In this document: in pieces, positions 61,078-64,000 of the stretch
Layout of the letters: each line of letters starts with the position of its first letter
Numbering within the stretch: the first letter of the stretch is position 1
Source of the DNA: Fimenecus sp900545625
Lineage (GTDB): Bacteria; Bacillota; Clostridia; Oscillospirales; Acutalibacteraceae
Assembly: GCA_963931525.1 (NCBI GenBank)
Contig: OZ007023.1
Location: 682,001 to 746,000, forward strand
Direction of reading: 5' to 3'
Length of the DNA: 64,000 nucleotides
Position numbers and translations under genes: made by a program
Notes under the pieces: model-generated
Told to the model about the DNA's origin: nothing
The model's database searches: none
Seen by the model: the letters and a program-made list of their open reading frames with translations, nothing else

Positions 61078-62440
61078 AGCGATACATCTCCTTTACGGCA
61101 GGCAGAAAAGCGGCGGGAATATTGTGCTGCGGGTTCCAATATTGCAGCGGGTTTTCGTCAGGCCTTTGTGCGCGTTCGCAGAAATGCGCCAAAAGCGCGG
61201 GCAGCTTTCGCCCCTCGTTTTGCAGTTTTTCGGCGGTCATCCACAGCGCAGCGCAGAGCTCCGAAGCCGTGCCGACACATTCAAAGGGCTTGACAGGCGA
61301 AAATCCGCACAGCCCGTCAAAATCTGCGCACAGGTCAGGATCATCCAAAAGATCCGCCCCGAAGATCTCGCACAGGCGGTCGTAATCCATAAACGGGGAA
61401 AGGATGGAAAACACGAACAGGCATTTTGCGCATTTGCCGCACCAAACGTTCTGCTTGCTCCCGCGGTTGCAGCTGCGGAACGTTTCATGGTACTGCGGCA
61501 AAGCGGCAAACTGTTTTGCGATCTGCAATTCCGTGAAGGGGCGCAGCAGGCTGAAATATCGAATTTCATCCGTGAGGCGCCGCGCGCAGTACGTGGCAAA
61601 ATCACATTCAAAATCGTAGGATTTGGAATACTGGTGGTTGACTTCGGTCCCCGCGATGTTGGATTCGTTCGCGCTCGCCTCGTTTGACAGCACGATGTCC
61701 GTCGCCCCGATGAGATAGGCGCAGTAGTAGGAAAGAAAGGCGACGATCGCCGAAAACGGCGTGTGCCCGTTTAAAAAGCCTTTGGCGTTTAAATCCAAAA
61801 GTGTGCGGTCAATGGTGCGGTAGGCGCGCACGATCTCTTGTTCCGTGTACCCTGCCGCCAGCACCGTATCGGTGCGCGCTTTCTGGTCGTTGACCGTGAA
61901 AAAGCGGTTCTTTTCGGGATCGCCGTGTAAGAGCGAAGCGGTCACGCAGCTGTCCTTTCCGCCGCCCACGGGGACAAGGCGCAGCCCCGCCGAACGAAAG
62001 GCGGGGGCGTTCTCCGTTTTTGGCGCATGGTTGCAGACCGAGACGAGCTCCATAAAATCGTCCTCGGTCGCCCCGATACCGTTCCGATAGAAAAACTCCG
62101 AAAGCCCGCGGAAATACAGGCGCTTCCAAAAATGAATGTCCTCATCGGAAAGTGCGCCGCAGTGCACCTCGACGCGCTTCGGGCAGGCGGCTTTCCAATA
62201 GCTGACAAGCTCTGTCATTCCCAGTGCGAACACCACGCGGCGCGCAAGCGGGGAATCGGGGTCGTTTAAAAGATTCAGATTTTCCGTTTCGATCTCGGTC
62301 GTCGGCGCAAAGCGGCAAAGCCCCTCCACGGAAAAGTGAAAGGTCAGCCGCACGCGCGTGCCGACGCGTGTGATCGTGTAATCGTCATAGGAAAATACGG
62401 GATATTGCTTTCGCAGAGCTTCAAACTGCTGTTGGGGCAT
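61058..62440 (-). CDS. murL: MurL-like UDP-MurNAc-L-Ala-L-Glu epimerase
   Basis: 460 residues. The central region has a PP-loop-like ATP motif V-P-V-G-G-G-K-D-S (~156-164), then 'VLSNEASANESNIAG' and 'NHQYSKSYDFE'. A cysteine-containing segment follows with 'SCNRGSKQNVWCGKCAKCLF', consistent with a zinc or structural site. The pattern fits MurL, first described in Xanthomonas, which epimerises the terminal L-Glu of UDP-MurNAc-L-Ala-L-Glu using ATP. The pairing with a Mur ligase gene supports it. GGGAGG precedes ATG 62440; the frame opens earlier at 62494, but that start overlaps the promoter. Confidence 0.8.
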   Translation of the reverse strand: MPQQQFEALRKQYPVFSYDDYTITRVGTRVRLTFHFSVEGLCRFAPTTEIETENLNLLNDPDSPLARRVVFALGMTELVSYWKAACPKRVEVHCGALSDEDIHFWKRLYFRGLSEFFYRNGIGATEDDFMELVSVCNHAPKTENAPAFRSAGLRLVPVGGGKDSCVTASLLHGDPEKNRFFTVNDQKARTDTVLAAGYTEQEIVRAYRTIDRTLLDLNAKGFLNGHTPFSAIVAFLSYYCAYLIGATDIVLSNEASANESNIAGTEVNHQYSKSYDFECDFATYCARRLTDEIRYFSLLRPFTELQIAKQFAALPQYHETFRSCNRGSKQNVWCGKCAKCLFVFSILSPFMDYDRLCEIFGADLLDDPDLCADFDGLCGFSPVKPFECVGTASELCAALWMTAEKLQNEGRKLPALLAHFCERAQRPDENPLQYWNPQHNIPAAFLPAVKEMYRFVAADC

Positions 62441-62465
62441 AGAACGATCCCTCCCATTCTTTTCT

Positions 62466-62494
62466 ATTATACGAAGAAACCGACGCGAATGCAA
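62466..62494 (-). promoter_or_regulatory. Promoter of the murL-murD2-ubiquitin operon
   Basis: On the minus strand, TTGCAT (62494-62489), a 17-bp spacer and TATAAT (62471-62466), 26 bases before the murL start. No other promoter was seen before the ubiquitin gene. Confidence 0.8.
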
Positions 62495-62550
62495 GGCGCG
62501 CGGCGCAAAATCCCCAAAAAATCCGTGCCGAAATCCGCAAAAAAAGCATA

Positions 62551-62579
62551 TTGCTATTTTTGGGCAGATGTGCTACAAT
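62551..62579 (+). promoter_or_regulatory. Promoter of the EF-G-like gene
   Basis: TTGCTA (62551-62556), a 17-bp spacer and TACAAT (62574-62579), about 78 bases before the start codon; divergent from the murL promoter. Confidence 0.7.
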
Positions 62580-62656
62580 TTTCTCATACTTGTCGAAATT
62601 GTTATCATTTTTATATAATAAATAGCGGCAGGGATTTTGAAACAGGAGGCGTTTTT

Positions 62657-64000
62657 ATGAAAGCCTATTCTTCCGAACATATCCGCAACATTGCCGTCGT
62701 CGGGCACGGCGGCAAGGGCAAGACCACGCTTTGCGAAGCGATGCTGTATGTCGCGGGGGCGACCGACCGCCTCGGGCGTGTGGCAGACGGCAACACCGTG
62801 CTCGACTTTGACGCAGAGGAAAAACGGCGCAAGTCCTCCGTGTCCTCCGCCATGGCGGCGATCGAATGGGACAACACCAAGCTCAATATCATCGATGCGC
62901 CCGGCCTTTTCGACTTTGAGGGCGGTGTCGCGGAAGCCGTGCGCGCAGCGGAAGCCGTGCTCATCGTCACGTCCGCCGGCTCCGGCGTGGATGTCGGCAC
63001 GATGAAGGCATTCAAGGCGGCGGAAAAAAAGGGCGCGGCGAAGTTCTTTGCCATCACCAAAACGGACTCCGACCACCGCAGCTTCTATAAGACCTTTGAC
63101 GCGCTCAAGGAGGTCTACGGCAACAAGCTGTGCCCGACCATCATCCCTTATATGGAGGGCAACCTCGTCAAATGCTATGTCAACCTCATGACGGGCATGG
63201 CATATGCGTACGAAGACGGCAAGGCCACGCGCGTGGAACTGCCCGACGACCCCGTGATCGCGGATATGACTTCTGCCTTTATGGAAGCGGTCGCCACGAC
63301 AGACGACGCGCTCATGGAAAAATTCTTTGAGGGGGAAGCGTTCACCCCCGAAGAGATCCTCAAGGGCCTTTGCATCGGTATTTTTGACGGCTCGATCTAT
63401 CCTGTTTACGCGGTATCGGGCCTGACGACCGCGGCGGTGGATCAGCTCCTGTACGGGCTTGCGTGGTCTGCACCCGGCGCTTACGGCTATGCGGGCGAGT
63501 ACGCTGCGGATGAAAACGGCGAGGAAGAAATCCTGCCCTGCAACGTCGCAGGACCTTTGGCAGCAGTGTGCTTTAAGACCGTCGCTGACCCGTTCGTCGG
63601 GAAAATGTCGTTCTTTAAGGTCGTGTCCGGCAAATTGACTGCGGACAGCGCGGCATATAACCCGCGCACGGGCGAAACGGAAAAGATCGGCAAGATCATC
63701 ACCGTCAAGGGCGCCAAGCAGGAGGATGCCAAAGAGATCATCGCAGGCGACATCGGCGTGCTCACGAAGCTTGCCAAGGTCAAGACCGGCGATACGCTGT
63801 GTGACCCGAAAAACATCCGCGTCTTAAAAGGCGTCGATTTTCCCGAACCCTGCCTTTCCATGGCGGTCAAGGTCACGAAAAAGGGCGAAGAGGAAAAGGT
63901 CGCCGCAGGGCTTCTGCGCCTGATGGAGGAAGACCCGACCATTCGCTATACCAACAATACCGAGACTCGCGAGCAGGTGCTTTCGGGTATGGGCGAACAG
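62657..64000 (+). CDS. Elongation factor G-like GTPase (3' truncated)
   Basis: 448 codons to the window edge. The translational-GTPase G1 motif is G16-H-G-G-K-G-K-T-T24, G3 is D-A-P-G, and G4 reads T-K-T-D instead of N-K-x-D, a change seen in the EF-G-like paralogue group (often called FusA2/EF-G2). Domain II-like sequence follows ('VCFKTVADPFVGKMSFFKVVSG'). It is therefore probably not the housekeeping EF-G. AGGAGG at 62644-62649 sets the start. The cellular role of the paralogues is not settled: ribosome recycling, stress or tetracycline-type protection have been proposed for different members. Confidence 0.9.
   Translation, partial: MKAYSSEHIRNIAVVGHGGKGKTTLCEAMLYVAGATDRLGRVADGNTVLDFDAEEKRRKSSVSSAMAAIEWDNTKLNIIDAPGLFDFEGGVAEAVRAAEAVLIVTSAGSGVDVGTMKAFKAAEKKGAAKFFAITKTDSDHRSFYKTFDALKEVYGNKLCPTIIPYMEGNLVKCYVNLMTGMAYAYEDGKATRVELPDDPVIADMTSAFMEAVATTDDALMEKFFEGEAFTPEEILKGLCIGIFDGSIYPVYAVSGLTTAAVDQLLYGLAWSAPGAYGYAGEYAADENGEEEILPCNVAGPLAAVCFKTVADPFVGKMSFFKVVSGKLTADSAAYNPRTGETEKIGKIITVKGAKQEDAKEIIAGDIGVLTKLAKVKTGDTLCDPKNIRVLKGVDFPEPCLSMAVKVTKKGEEEKVAAGLLRLMEEDPTIRYTNNTETREQVLSGMGEQ

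Noticed and set aside
1..64000. CRISPR arrays, rRNA genes and intact insertion sequences
   Set aside because: No regularly spaced short repeats, rRNA-like sequence or transposase gene was seen on either strand; the only direct repeats are the two copies at 6.1-6.6 kb.

Overview
The window looks like a chromosomal segment of a monoderm, fairly G+C-rich Clostridia, probably a gut Oscillospirales/Ruminococcaceae-type bacterium. The evidence is consensus sigma-A promoters with 17-bp spacers, AAGGAGG-type ribosome binding sites, Gram-positive signal peptides, a type VIIb secretion locus with WXG100 proteins, an agr quorum-sensing locus and Firmicutes-type cell-wall genes. The genus assignment is inference.

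Layout. 1-5.9 kb: end of a beta-propeller protein, a short-chain dehydrogenase, and a glycan locus (GH16 hydrolase; PHP phosphoesterase, GPH-type sugar symporter and ChbG/YdjC deacetylase in one operon). 6.0-6.6 kb: tRNA-Asn followed by two tandem ~230-bp copies of a palindrome-rich element that carries the tRNA anticodon arm. 6.7-12.5 kb: fructose operon fruR-fruK-fruA-ptsH-ptsI. 12.9-35.7 kb: a type VIIb secretion island, visibly A+T-richer than its surroundings in the secretion core. It contains two DUF6382-like/FHA proteins, a PP2C phosphatase, a Hanks kinase, two proteins with Thr-x-Leu-Leu repeats, a 2139-residue Ig-repeat surface protein, a CpaE/MinD-like ATPase, an EsaB-like ubiquitin-fold protein, EssC, three WXG100-like proteins, an LXG-like candidate effector with a candidate immunity protein, and a TPR protein. 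35.7-39.1 kb: agr system (LytTR regulator, GHKL sensor, AgrB, AgrD) with the same promoter-like element in front of both halves. 39.2-43.1 kb: a 40-residue protein behind a perfect promoter, fructose-bisphosphate aldolase, MurA and a lipoprotein. 43.1-56.0 kb (minus strand): glycerate kinase, Mfd, Pth, a GlmU-like protein with a degenerate N-terminal domain, a Cys-rich small protein, an FAD oxidoreductase, a cyclase, and an asparagine synthase / aspartate racemase / D-aspartate ligase set. 56.1-59.0 kb: patatin, Maf, NUDIX and an M14-like protein. 59.05-62.5 kb (minus strand): MurL, MurD2 and a secreted true-ubiquitin-domain protein in one operon. 62.6 kb to the end: an EF-G-like GTPase running off the window.

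The most striking item is the gene at 59055-59771. A signal peptide is followed, exactly at its predicted cleavage point, by a domain matching eukaryotic ubiquitin at 52 of the first 70 residues (aligned by eye to the remembered human sequence). It has no C-terminal Gly-Gly and continues into a ~145-residue beta-rich tail. It is translationally coupled to murD2. The second system of interest is the secretion island. There, kinase, phosphatase, several FHA domains and multi-copy T-G-L-L acidic repeats together suggest phosphothreonine-controlled secretion.

Working together: the fruR operon plus aldolase give fructose uptake and entry into glycolysis. MurA, MurL/MurD2 and the D-Asp genes point to peptidoglycan with D-Glu made by the epimerase route and a D-Asp/D-Asn cross-bridge. 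agr lies directly downstream of the secretion island and may control it (inference).
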